Shown here: one piece after another, positions 16,856 to 25,054 of the stretch
How the letters are laid out: each line of letters opens with the position of its first letter
Position numbering within the stretch: the stretch's first letter is position 1
Assembly: GCF_900182585.1 (NCBI RefSeq)
Contig: NZ_FXTM01000006.1
Coordinates: 1-64,000, forward strand
Length of the DNA stretch: 64,000 bases
Direction: 5' to 3'
DNA from: Balnearium lithotrophicum
Lineage (GTDB): Bacteria; Aquificota; Aquificia; Desulfurobacteriales; Desulfurobacteriaceae
Translations under genes and position numbers: made by a program
The notes under the pieces: model-generated
The model's input: the letters and a program-made list of their open reading frames with translations, nothing else
What the model was told of the DNA's origin: nothing
Database searches by the model: none

Positions 16856-18143
16856 AATTGTTGGAGGAAAATTAGTAGGGAAAAATAGACCTATTTCAGG
16901 TTTTCACTTTGACTCGAGAGAGGTAAAAGAAGGAAACGTTTTTATTCCAATTAAGGGAAGGAGGGACGGCCATAAATTCACTGAGGATGCTTTTAAAAGG
17001 GGAGCTTCGGGAGTTTTGTTCTCTCAAAACGTAGAGATTCCACCCCAAAAGTTCGGTATTTTTGTCCCGGATACATTCAAAGCTTTTAAAGAGATTGCCC
17101 TCTACAGGAGAAGGAAATTTTCCGGAACAGTTGTAGGAATTACTGGAAGTGTAGGAAAAACTACAACCAAGGAATTAGTATCAAAAGTGCTCTTAGAAGG
17201 TGGAGTTAGAACCTATAGAAATGAGAGAAGTTTTAACAATGAACTTGGGGTAACCTATACACTATCCAACCTTCCTCCAAATACCGATATTTACGTCCAG
17301 GAAATTGGTACAAATTCACCGGGAGAGGTTTCTCAAATAAGGGAGTTTGTGAGTCCTGAAGTGGGAATAGTCACTTCTGTGGAAAGGGCTCATATGGAAA
17401 AATTTAAAGACTTTGAAGAGCTTATAGAGGAAAAATTCTCAATAACAGAAGGTTTAAGATTTTCAATAGTTCCTTACAAGTATCGAGACTTTTCAAAGTC
17501 CTTTGAGACGTTAACGTTTGGAAGAAAAGGGGATGTTAAACTCATTTCCTTTAACACCTCTTCAGAAGGAACAGATTTTGAGATTTCAGTATCAGGGAAA
17601 AGAGTAAAGCTCTTCTCCCCAGTTCCCGGCTTTTCCGTTGTTAATTCCTCAATGGTCTGTGGAGCTCTCCTCCTAATATTGGGACTTCCCCTCAATCTGT
17701 TAGATGCAGTTTCCTCCTTTTCTCCTCCCTATCTCCGTATGGAAATTTGTAGATTTCAAGAAGGAGTTCTCATCAACGACTCATACAATGCAAATCCTGC
17801 ATCCTTCAGAAATGCACTTGAAGTTCTCTCCAAGTTCCCAGGTAAAAAGGTTGTAATTGCTGGAGACATGTTGGAGTTGGGGGAGATTTCAAGGGAGGAG
17901 CACAAAAAGTTGGGAAGGCTTATGAACGAATTGGGCATCTCTGAAGTTATTGCCTACGGAGAGGAAGTGGAGGAAATGGTAAAAGAATTTAAAGGAGAAT
18001 TCTATCACTTTAAAGTGAAAGAGGAACTGTTAAATTTTGTATCAAAGTACCGATTTGAAGGGAAGGCTGTTCTCATAAAGGGTTCTCGAGCCAACAGGTT
18101 AGAAGAGGTTGCAGAAATAGTGAAAGAGAGGTTCGGAAGGTGA
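16833..18143 (+). CDS. murF: UDP-MurNAc-tripeptide--D-Ala-D-Ala ligase
   Basis: A 436-residue Mur ligase completing the pentapeptide. GITGSVGKTTTKE is the ATP loop, and NDSYNANPAS is the family-specific motif in the C-terminal half. I start it at the ATG at 16833, which has GAGGAG four bases upstream, not at the TTG codons at 16818/16821. It overlaps murE by 23 bases and ddl by four. Confidence 0.96.
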   Translation: MDAKKLSEIVGGKLVGKNRPISGFHFDSREVKEGNVFIPIKGRRDGHKFTEDAFKRGASGVLFSQNVEIPPQKFGIFVPDTFKAFKEIALYRRRKFSGTVVGITGSVGKTTTKELVSKVLLEGGVRTYRNERSFNNELGVTYTLSNLPPNTDIYVQEIGTNSPGEVSQIREFVSPEVGIVTSVERAHMEKFKDFEELIEEKFSITEGLRFSIVPYKYRDFSKSFETLTFGRKGDVKLISFNTSSEGTDFEISVSGKRVKLFSPVPGFSVVNSSMVCGALLLILGLPLNLLDAVSSFSPPYLRMEICRFQEGVLINDSYNANPASFRNALEVLSKFPGKKVVIAGDMLELGEISREEHKKLGRLMNELGISEVIAYGEEVEEMVKEFKGEFYHFKVKEELLNFVSKYRFEGKAVLIKGSRANRLEEVAEIVKERFGR

Positions 18144-19036
18144 AAGTTTTAGTTGTCTACGGAGGAGAGTCCCCGGAAGCTGAGGTTTCAAGGAAGAGTG
18201 CAAGAAGCGTTATCGAATCATTAAAGAGACTTGGGCATGAGGTAATTCCGGTTGAACTTTCCAGAAACTTTCCAGAAATGGTAAAGGAGATTGAGCCTGA
18301 TGTAGTCTTCATTTCTCTTCACGGTTCTCCAGGTGAAGATGGAACGGTTCAGGGACTACTTGAAATAATGAAGGTTCCGTACACTGGTTCTGGAGTAATT
18401 CCAAGCGCTGTCTCAATAGATAAGGATTTAACAAAGAGGGTTTTGAAGAGTTATGGAATTCCTGTTCCCTCGGGGATAACACTCTTTAAAGGAGATGAAA
18501 TTCCTAAAAATTTGGAATTCCCCTGTATTGTAAAACCTGCGAGGGCAGGCTCAAGTGTGGGGATTTTTTTGGTTAAGGGGGAAGGGGAGCTCCCAAAAGC
18601 CCTTAAGGAGGCCTTCTCCTACGACTCCAAGGTTTTAATCGAAGAGTACCTACAAGGTAGGGAAGTTACAGTTGCAGTCTTAAGGGGAAGAGCTCTTCCG
18701 CCAGTGGAAATAGTTCCGGCAGGGGAATTTTACGACTACGAATCCAAATACGTGAGTAGTTCTACGGAGTACAGGATTCCAGCTTCACTTCCAAAAAGGT
18801 TGGAGGAGAGACTTAAAAAGCTATCTGAAAGAGTCTACAAGGTCTTAGAGTGTAGAGGTGCAATTAGGGTTGACTTTAAGTTGGATAATTTCAATTCACC
18901 TTACGTTCTTGAAGTCAATACAATTCCAGGACTTACTGAGAGAAGTCTTCTTCCCAAGTCAGCACAGGTTTCAGGATACACTTTTGACAGATTGGTGGAG
19001 GAAATATTAAGGGACGCAGAAAAAGGCTCTTTTTAA
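18140..19036 (+). CDS. ddl: D-alanine--D-alanine ligase
   Basis: A 298-residue ATP-grasp enzyme making the D-Ala-D-Ala used by MurF. HGSPGEDGTVQGLLE and the metal-binding ending EVNTIPGLTERSLLP are typical. The GTG start overlaps the murF stop (GTGA). Its final codons overlap the proposed start of ftsQ by 31 bases, keeping the cell-wall and divisome genes in one transcript. Confidence 0.97.
   Translation: MKVLVVYGGESPEAEVSRKSARSVIESLKRLGHEVIPVELSRNFPEMVKEIEPDVVFISLHGSPGEDGTVQGLLEIMKVPYTGSGVIPSAVSIDKDLTKRVLKSYGIPVPSGITLFKGDEIPKNLEFPCIVKPARAGSSVGIFLVKGEGELPKALKEAFSYDSKVLIEEYLQGREVTVAVLRGRALPPVEIVPAGEFYDYESKYVSSSTEYRIPASLPKRLEERLKKLSERVYKVLECRGAIRVDFKLDNFNSPYVLEVNTIPGLTERSLLPKSAQVSGYTFDRLVEEILRDAEKGSF
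18997..19001 (+). promoter_or_regulatory. Shine-Dalgarno site pointing to an ATT start of ftsQ
   Basis: GGAGG inside the ddl coding end lies four bases before ATT at 19006. The same spacing (four to five bases) is seen for well-supported ATG and TTG starts in this window, for example at 15122, 49452 and 50222. It supports initiation at an ATT codon, giving FtsQ its membrane anchor. Confidence 0.5.
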
Positions 19037-19734
19037 TTGCAGTTCTTCTGTTTTTATTCTTTGGAGTAGTGATTTATGGGCTGTTAAATTCTCCCTCAAA
19101 GTTGGAAAATGTTAAGTTTGTGGTTGTAAAGGAGACGGGTCCTTGGAGAGGAAAAATTGTTCAAAGTATTCTCCCCTTCTTAAAGCCAGGACTGGACCTA
19201 AATCCTGATAACTTGAGGACTCTAAAGGAGAGGATAAACTCCCTTCCCTGGGTCGAACACTGCAAATTGGATATAAGGGGGGGAACGTTAGAGGTAAAAA
19301 TCTGGGAAGAACCTACTGCGTTTTCTCTAATTTTCAGGGGAAAATTGTACTTAATAGGTAGAAATGGATTTGTTCTCGAGGAAAGGCCATTAAAGGTTAG
19401 TCAAGGAGAAGTTTTCTCATACAGGGGTAAGCTATCACCGTTTAAGCTGGAAAACGGATTCTTAAAGCTTAGAAATTTTGTTAGAATTGAAGTCAACCTC
19501 GTAAAGGACAAGATAAAAGAGCTTAACTTGGAAAGTAAAGAAGTTCAAATAGTCCTGATGGATGTTGGTGTCCTAATACTGCTTAAAGCTCCTTCATGTA
19601 TCGTTTATTTGAGTTTTAACGATAATAGTTGGAAGAGGTTTGCTTCCATCTTGAAGGAGGGATTTCTCAAACCGGGAATTTACGATTTCAGGTATTCAGG
19701 TCTTTTAGTTTTACAGGGGAGGAAAGGAAGATGA
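19006..19734 (+). CDS. ftsQ: Cell-division protein FtsQ, probable ATT start
   Basis: A divisome protein with an N-terminal membrane anchor, a POTRA domain (PSKLENVKFV to about residue 100) and a beta domain. From the only canonical start downstream (GTG 19069) the anchor would be lost. The frame upstream encodes RRKRLFLIAVLLFLFFGVV, a perfect basic-then-hydrophobic anchor, but holds no ATG, GTG or TTG back to the stop at 18985. ATT at 19006 has GGAGG four bases before it, giving 242 residues. Identity rests on position between ddl and ftsA plus the fold layout, because FtsQ sequences are poorly conserved. It overlaps ftsA by four bases. Confidence 0.8.
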   Translation: MKGRRKRLFLIAVLLFLFFGVVIYGLLNSPSKLENVKFVVVKETGPWRGKIVQSILPFLKPGLDLNPDNLRTLKERINSLPWVEHCKLDIRGGTLEVKIWEEPTAFSLIFRGKLYLIGRNGFVLEERPLKVSQGEVFSYRGKLSPFKLENGFLKLRNFVRIEVNLVKDKIKELNLESKEVQIVLMDVGVLILLKAPSCIVYLSFNDNSWKRFASILKEGFLKPGIYDFRYSGLLVLQGRKGR

Positions 19735-20963
19735 CACCTTATAAAAATCTAACCATTGACTTGGGAACAAGCTCTATAAGGGTTGTTTTATCTATATACA
19801 GGAACAATAAGAGGGAATTTATCGTAAAGAAGGCTCCCTCAAGGGGAATAAAAGGTGGAAATATAATAAATCCTGCATCAGCAAAAGAGTCTTTAAGTAT
19901 CGTACTCAATAAACTGAAGCTGGATTCCCCGACCGTCCTTCCCAATAGTGCCTGTGTTATAGTCCCTGGGAACTTTATTGTTAACTTTCAGGTGGAATCA
20001 ACAATTGAGTTTCCTGGAATAACAACTATTACACACAACGAAGTTAACGAAGTAAAAAACAAAGCACAGAAGGAGCTCTTTCGAGGAAATCTCTACTTAA
20101 AGAACTACTATGAAATAATTCACGTAATTCCCCAGGAGTTCATCGTTGACAAAATTGACGGAATACAAAATCCAATAGGAAGAAGCGGACAAAAACTAAC
20201 AATGAGGGCAATAGTAGTCCTTGGAGGTAAAAACCACCTTAAAACAGTAGAGAGCTTACTTAAAGATGTAAATCTATCTGTTGAGAGGTTTATAGCCCAA
20301 CCTGTTGCTGCTTTTTACGGTATAAGGGACCCTAACTTTTACTACAACAATAACCTCATCGTTTATTTAGGTGCCGGAAATACGGAGTTTCTGTACTTTA
20401 GAGAGGATAAACCGGTACTTATCAAACACCTTCCTACGGGAAGTCAGGACATTTTAGAGTTTCTAATAAAGAGTTTGAAGGTAAATAGGAAGGAAGCCGA
20501 AAGGCTCTTTTTTGAATACGGTAGTGCCTATGCTTTGAAGTTTAGCAAGGAGGAGCTTATTGATGTCAACTATGCCAGCCGTACGGTAAAAATTCCAAGA
20601 ATTGTCATTCCTGCATTGATTCAGAAAAAACTACAGGGAATTTTCAAGGACATTAAATCAACCTTAGAGAACGAGGACCCGAGCTATGTAAAAAATTTAA
20701 ACACGGTCTTCCTAACCGGTGGCTTGTCCAACTTGAGGGACATCGAGGTTCTATCCCAAAGGATTTTCAAAGCTCCAACTGTCATCTCTAAACCGGACAC
20801 AGTCAGTGATTCTTCACTCTCACCCGTTGTAGGAGTTTCAAACTATTTATCCTCTCTGGAAAATAGGGAAAAGCTTACCGACATTAAAGAGGATATTAGA
20901 AAAACCTACGGAAAGGTAGGGTGGTTTCAGGGAATTATTAGATTTTTAATGGACTTAATATAG
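19731..20963 (+). CDS. ftsA: Cell-division protein FtsA
   Basis: A 410-residue actin-like ATPase that tethers FtsZ to the membrane. The nucleotide-binding IDLGTSSIRVV opens the protein, and the C-terminus ends in an amphipathic helix (WFQGIIRFLMDLI) suited to membrane binding. The ATG at 19731 overlaps the ftsQ stop (ATGA) and follows GGAGG; a longer open frame upstream overlaps ftsQ and is not used. ftsZ follows after nine bases. Confidence 0.94.
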   Translation: MTPYKNLTIDLGTSSIRVVLSIYRNNKREFIVKKAPSRGIKGGNIINPASAKESLSIVLNKLKLDSPTVLPNSACVIVPGNFIVNFQVESTIEFPGITTITHNEVNEVKNKAQKELFRGNLYLKNYYEIIHVIPQEFIVDKIDGIQNPIGRSGQKLTMRAIVVLGGKNHLKTVESLLKDVNLSVERFIAQPVAAFYGIRDPNFYYNNNLIVYLGAGNTEFLYFREDKPVLIKHLPTGSQDILEFLIKSLKVNRKEAERLFFEYGSAYALKFSKEELIDVNYASRTVKIPRIVIPALIQKKLQGIFKDIKSTLENEDPSYVKNLNTVFLTGGLSNLRDIEVLSQRIFKAPTVISKPDTVSDSSLSPVVGVSNYLSSLENREKLTDIKEDIRKTYGKVGWFQGIIRFLMDLI

Positions 20964-20972
20964 GAGGTGAGC

Positions 20973-22067
20973 ATGTTTGACATAGCAGATGAACTCTTTC
21001 AGGGACCTGTGATAAAGGTTATAGGTGTAGGCGGTGGTGGTGGAAATGCAGTAGCGAGAATGTACGAAATGGGAATAGAAGGCGTTGATTTTATAGTTGT
21101 CAATACGGATGCTCAGGTTCTTTCAAAGCTTCCTGTTCCTATAAAGGTTCAGATTGGAGAAAAGCTCACAAAGGGGCTTGGAGCTGGTGGCAAACCGGAA
21201 ATTGGTGAGCAGGCTGCATTAGAGGACGAACCGAAAATCAGGGAGGTTTTAGAAGGTTCAGACATGGTCTTTATAACTGCAGGTATGGGAGGAGGAACGG
21301 GAACGGGAGCTGCTCCAATTGTTGCAAAAATTGCAAAGGATATGGGAATACTTACAGTAGGTGTTGTTACACGTCCCTTTGACTTTGAGGGTAGAAGGAG
21401 AATGGAGTTTGCAGAAGTTGGAATAAGGAGGTTGAAGGAGTTTGTTGATACCCTAATGGTAATTCCGAACCAAAAGCTTTTGACAATTGCGCCTAAGGAT
21501 ATGAACATACTCAACGCTTTTAAATTGGCTGATAACGTTCTGTACCAGGCAGTTAAGGGTATAACGGAAGTCATAACAAAGGCAGGCCTCATAAACCTTG
21601 ACTTTGCAGACGTTAAGTCTGTAATGCACAGCGGCGGATATGCACTTATAGGAATAGGGGAGGCAAGTGGAGAGGACAGAGCTCTCACTGCAGCCCGTAA
21701 GGCTATAGACAATCCTCTTTTGGAAAATGTTCAGGTTGAAGGGGCAAGCAGAATTTTGGTCAACATAAGTGGAGGAAGTGACTTAACGTTGGATGAGGCT
21801 TACGCTGCTGCCGGTTTGATAAAGGAGAGAGCTAAGAGGGACGATACAAACTTCTTCTTCGGTGTTACCCTTTCAGAGGAATTAGAGGGTTCCATACAGG
21901 TTACCGTTATTGCCACAGGCTTTGACGAAAAGGGAAGACCCGTTATTTCTGGTTTCTCCGACCTCGTCTCTAAAAGTGAGTCTACTACACCATTTCAGGC
22001 AAAGGAGGCTACAGAAGTTTTAGATTTAGACATATCTAAACTTTTAGAAGAATTAAACGAAGATTAA
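20973..22067 (+). CDS. ftsZ: Cell-division GTPase FtsZ
   Basis: A 364-residue tubulin homologue forming the division ring. GVGGGGGNAV, the signature GMGGGTGTGAAP and the T7-loop NLDFADV are all present. The ATG at 20973 follows GGAGGTGA; a GTG at 20967 would overlap that site. The C-terminal tail (LDLDISKLLEELNED) is acidic and lacks the usual basic residues of the FtsA/ZipA-binding peptide, though the hydrophobic spacing is kept. Confidence 0.98.
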   Translation: MFDIADELFQGPVIKVIGVGGGGGNAVARMYEMGIEGVDFIVVNTDAQVLSKLPVPIKVQIGEKLTKGLGAGGKPEIGEQAALEDEPKIREVLEGSDMVFITAGMGGGTGTGAAPIVAKIAKDMGILTVGVVTRPFDFEGRRRMEFAEVGIRRLKEFVDTLMVIPNQKLLTIAPKDMNILNAFKLADNVLYQAVKGITEVITKAGLINLDFADVKSVMHSGGYALIGIGEASGEDRALTAARKAIDNPLLENVQVEGASRILVNISGGSDLTLDEAYAAAGLIKERAKRDDTNFFFGVTLSEELEGSIQVTVIATGFDEKGRPVISGFSDLVSKSESTTPFQAKEATEVLDLDISKLLEELNED

Positions 22068-22082
22068 ATATGAGGGGAAAGA

Positions 22083-22601
22083 ATGGAAAGGGGATTACTC
22101 AAAGAACTACAGAGTTTGCTCTCTTTGATTGAGGATTTTAAGAGGGACTTGTCAGAGATTTCCTCTAAAAAGGAGGGATTAAAGGCTGTTAGTAAACATA
22201 TAGATGAATCTATCTCAGAAAGTGAAGAGGCAGTTAAAAAGTTGATTGATATGATTAGTAAAGCCTTAGATGAACTGAACGAACTTAAATTAGTAGTAGA
22301 AAAACTTGGAGATAGAGACAGGGAAATTGCTGAAGAGAAGATAAACAATCTTATTTCTATCTTGACGAACTCTCTAACTTTTCTTGAATTTCAAGACATT
22401 TTGGCTCAAAGACTTTTAAAGATAAAAAAATTTCTAAGTGATTTAGAAAAAAGTATACTTAAAATGATAATTACAGCTGGATTGGAGGATGAAAAATATT
22501 TATCGAAGAAAAAAATTCAGGAAAAACTTGAGGAACTCGAATGGAAGAAGGAAGTTTCTCAAGAAGAGATAGATGAAATAATGAAGGAATTTGGCCTATA
22601 G
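22083..22601 (+). CDS. cheZ: CheZ-like phosphatase of CheY-P (divergent)
   Basis: A 172-residue, almost entirely helical protein. The motif LEFQDILAQR matches the CheZ active-site helix: Asp105 and Gln109 keep the D-x3-Q spacing of the catalytic pair in enterobacterial CheZ. The last residues, SQEEIDEIMKEFGL, resemble the CheY-docking tail of CheZ (QDQVDDLLDSLGF in E. coli). The long helices at 5-95 fit the four-helix-bundle arms. Position directly before cheA supports the call. It would remove phosphate from CheY-P. Start: ATG with GAGGGG upstream. Confidence 0.8.
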   Translation: MERGLLKELQSLLSLIEDFKRDLSEISSKKEGLKAVSKHIDESISESEEAVKKLIDMISKALDELNELKLVVEKLGDRDREIAEEKINNLISILTNSLTFLEFQDILAQRLLKIKKFLSDLEKSILKMIITAGLEDEKYLSKKKIQEKLEELEWKKEVSQEEIDEIMKEFGL

Positions 22602-22611
22602 AGGATAAGAA

Positions 22612-24564
22612 ATGAAAGCTAATATTCCCGATGAACTTAAGGAGATTTTAGAAGAGTTTTTAATAGAGGCTGAGGAAATTCTGGAAAATTTAGACCAAGA
22701 TTTAGTAGAGTTAGAGTCGAATCCTAACGATAAAGAGCTCTTAAACAAAATATTTAGAGGTATGCATACCCTTAAAGGGGGAGCAGGCTTTTTAAATCTT
22801 ACTCCCATTGTGGAGATAGCTCATAGAATCGAGGACATTTTCAATAAGCTAAGAAACGAAGAAATGGTATTAACACCGGAGATTATGGACGTTATTCTTG
22901 AGGGAATAGATAAATTAAAGGAATCCCTCACTATGTTAAAGGAAGACGGGGAGCTCCCCGATTTAGAGGAAATAGAAGACCTTTTATCTAAGCTCGATTC
23001 TATTCTCAAGGGAGAAGAAAAACAAGAAAAAAAGGAAGGAAATGTTAACTCTTCTAAAGAAGGAGAGGAAATAGAATTTGTTGATGGTATTTCAGAAAAA
23101 CTCAAGGAACTTATTTTGAAGTATCCAGATAAAGATTTGGCTGGAATTCTAGATGAAATAATACTCATGCCTCCTGACGAAAGGCCTATGGACGTTATTC
23201 CAGAAATAGAGAAATTAATTGAGGAAGGAAAGGACGTTAAGGACATAATAGTTAAAAAGAAAAAAGAAGAAAAGCCCGTATTAGAACAGGAAAGTCAAGT
23301 AAAAAAAGAAGTGAGTAAGAAAGAGGAAAGAAAAACAACCAAGAAAGAAAAAAAGAGTACAAAAGTAAGTTCCGAAACAATAAGAGTTGATGTTGAAAGG
23401 GTTGAGAACTTAATGAACTTAGTCGGTGAGATTGTCCTTGATAGGAATAGAATCTTGAAAGTAACAGCCGATGTTGAAAGGGACTGTAGAAGCGAGACAG
23501 TAGAGAAGTTAGTGGAAGCCGTGACGAGTCTTGACAGGACAGTGAGCGACCTTCAGGTCGCAGTTATGAAACTTAGAATGCAACCAATAAAGAAGATTTT
23601 CAGCAAGTTCCCTCGTTTGGTTAGAGACCTTGCAAGAAAACTAAATAAAAAGGTTCAACTTGTTATCGAAGGTGAAGATACAGAACTTGACCGTTCAATT
23701 CTTGATAAACTTGAAGACCCTCTAATTCACCTTATTAGGAACTCTTTAGACCACGGAATTGAACCTCCGGAAGAGAGGATTGCAAAGGGAAAACCGGAGG
23801 TAGGCACAATAAGGCTTTTTGCCTATCATGAGGGAGACCACATCGTTGTTGGAATTGAAGATGATGGAAGGGGAATAGACCCTGAGAAAATTAAGAAGAA
23901 AGCTGTTGAAAGGGGACTAATTACCCCTGAACAGGCAGCTCAGATGAGCGATAAGGAAGCTTACGAGCTTATATTCCTTCCTGGATTTTCCACTGCTGAG
24001 AAAGTTAGCGATGTTTCAGGACGTGGTGTTGGAATGGATGTTGTTGCAAGTACGATACATTCTCTAAGAGGTTCAATAGAGATTGATAGTAAGTTAGAAA
24101 AAGGAACTAGAATAGTCCTAAAACTACCATTAACTGTAGCTATCATAAGAACCTTAATGCTTGGTTGTAAAGGACAGGTCTATGCCGTTCCTCTCCACTC
24201 CGTTGTGGAAATAGTAAGGTACAACGAAAACTTGGTAAAGGACGTAGGAAATTTCAGAAGCTTTATGCTGCGTGATGAGGTTTTACCACTCTTCTCCTTA
24301 AACGAGTTACTTGAAGTTCCTGACGATGATGAAAAGTCGTTCGTTGCAATTGTAAAAGTAGCAGAGAAATTAATAGCCATTTCAATATCAAAGCTTTTTG
24401 GAGAGGAAGAAATAGTTATCAAGTCCCTCGGAGAGCTCTTAGCCGATATTCCAGGAATTGCAGGTGCTACGATAGCTGGAGATGGAAAGGTTGTTCTCAT
24501 ACTGGACCTAAACTCTCTCGTTTCAGATTACAAGGCCAAGCTTTTAGGAGTAAAGAATGGCTGA
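22612..24564 (+). CDS. cheA: Chemotaxis histidine kinase CheA
   Basis: A 650-residue cytoplasmic kinase. Order: Hpt domain with phospho-acceptor His52 (MHTLKGGAGF), a charged linker, a small unassigned helical segment (about 148-215), a Lys/Glu-rich linker (to about 258), dimerisation helices, the HATPase domain (RNSLDHGIEPPEER, DDGRGI, GRGVGMDVV) and a CheW-like P5 domain at the C-terminus. The middle segment does not look like a typical CheY-binding P2 domain. It phosphorylates CheY. It overlaps cheW by eight bases. Confidence 0.97.
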   Translation: MKANIPDELKEILEEFLIEAEEILENLDQDLVELESNPNDKELLNKIFRGMHTLKGGAGFLNLTPIVEIAHRIEDIFNKLRNEEMVLTPEIMDVILEGIDKLKESLTMLKEDGELPDLEEIEDLLSKLDSILKGEEKQEKKEGNVNSSKEGEEIEFVDGISEKLKELILKYPDKDLAGILDEIILMPPDERPMDVIPEIEKLIEEGKDVKDIIVKKKKEEKPVLEQESQVKKEVSKKEERKTTKKEKKSTKVSSETIRVDVERVENLMNLVGEIVLDRNRILKVTADVERDCRSETVEKLVEAVTSLDRTVSDLQVAVMKLRMQPIKKIFSKFPRLVRDLARKLNKKVQLVIEGEDTELDRSILDKLEDPLIHLIRNSLDHGIEPPEERIAKGKPEVGTIRLFAYHEGDHIVVGIEDDGRGIDPEKIKKKAVERGLITPEQAAQMSDKEAYELIFLPGFSTAEKVSDVSGRGVGMDVVASTIHSLRGSIEIDSKLEKGTRIVLKLPLTVAIIRTLMLGCKGQVYAVPLHSVVEIVRYNENLVKDVGNFRSFMLRDEVLPLFSLNELLEVPDDDEKSFVAIVKVAEKLIAISISKLFGEEEIVIKSLGELLADIPGIAGATIAGDGKVVLILDLNSLVSDYKAKLLGVKNG

Positions 24565-25054
24565 AGATAAAGAGTTGAAAATATTGGGAGTAGAGGAATT
24601 AATAGGAGAAACTCATGAAAAGGAAGTCCAAGTAATTGCTTTTAAATTGAACAAGGAATTGGTGGGCGTACCTATCGAACAGATTATTGAAATTACGATT
24701 AATAGAGATATAACTCCAGTTCCTAAAGCTCCTTCCTTCGTTATAGGCGTTATGAATTTAAGGGGTAAGATTGTTCCAGTTATTAATTTAAAGGAGCACC
24801 TGCGGATTCCTTATCAAATACCTGAAAACATATATGAGAATAACAAAATAGTTATTTTGGATACTCCAAAGGGAGAAGTTGGAGTTGTCGTTGATGAAAT
24901 TATAGGGTCTATTAAGTTTCCAGAAGGAGATTTACTTCCAGAACCTATAGGAACAATAGGTATAGATGTTAAATTTATTACCGGTGTAGTTCAACTTGAA
25001 GACGAGCTATTAATAATACTTAACGTTGAATCTATTTTTAGTGAGGAGGGATAG
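24557..25054 (+). CDS. cheW: Chemotaxis coupling protein CheW
   Basis: A 165-residue SH3-like adaptor linking receptors to CheA. Typical segments are VGVPIEQIIEI, PVPKAPSFVIGVMNLRGKI and the closing LLIILNVE. Residues 1-20 are a short charged extension. The following MCP gene begins directly after its stop codon. Confidence 0.95.
   Translation: MAEDKELKILGVEELIGETHEKEVQVIAFKLNKELVGVPIEQIIEITINRDITPVPKAPSFVIGVMNLRGKIVPVINLKEHLRIPYQIPENIYENNKIVILDTPKGEVGVVVDEIIGSIKFPEGDLLPEPIGTIGIDVKFITGVVQLEDELLIILNVESIFSEEG

Noticed and set aside
19069-19734. ftsQ beginning at GTG 19069
   Set aside because: It would delete the membrane anchor encoded just upstream in the same frame, and GGAG lies only two bases before the GTG.
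21149-21712. Open frame of 187 codons antisense to ftsZ
   Set aside because: It lies wholly opposite a fully conserved gene; low-complexity Ser/Pro composition marks it as a shadow.
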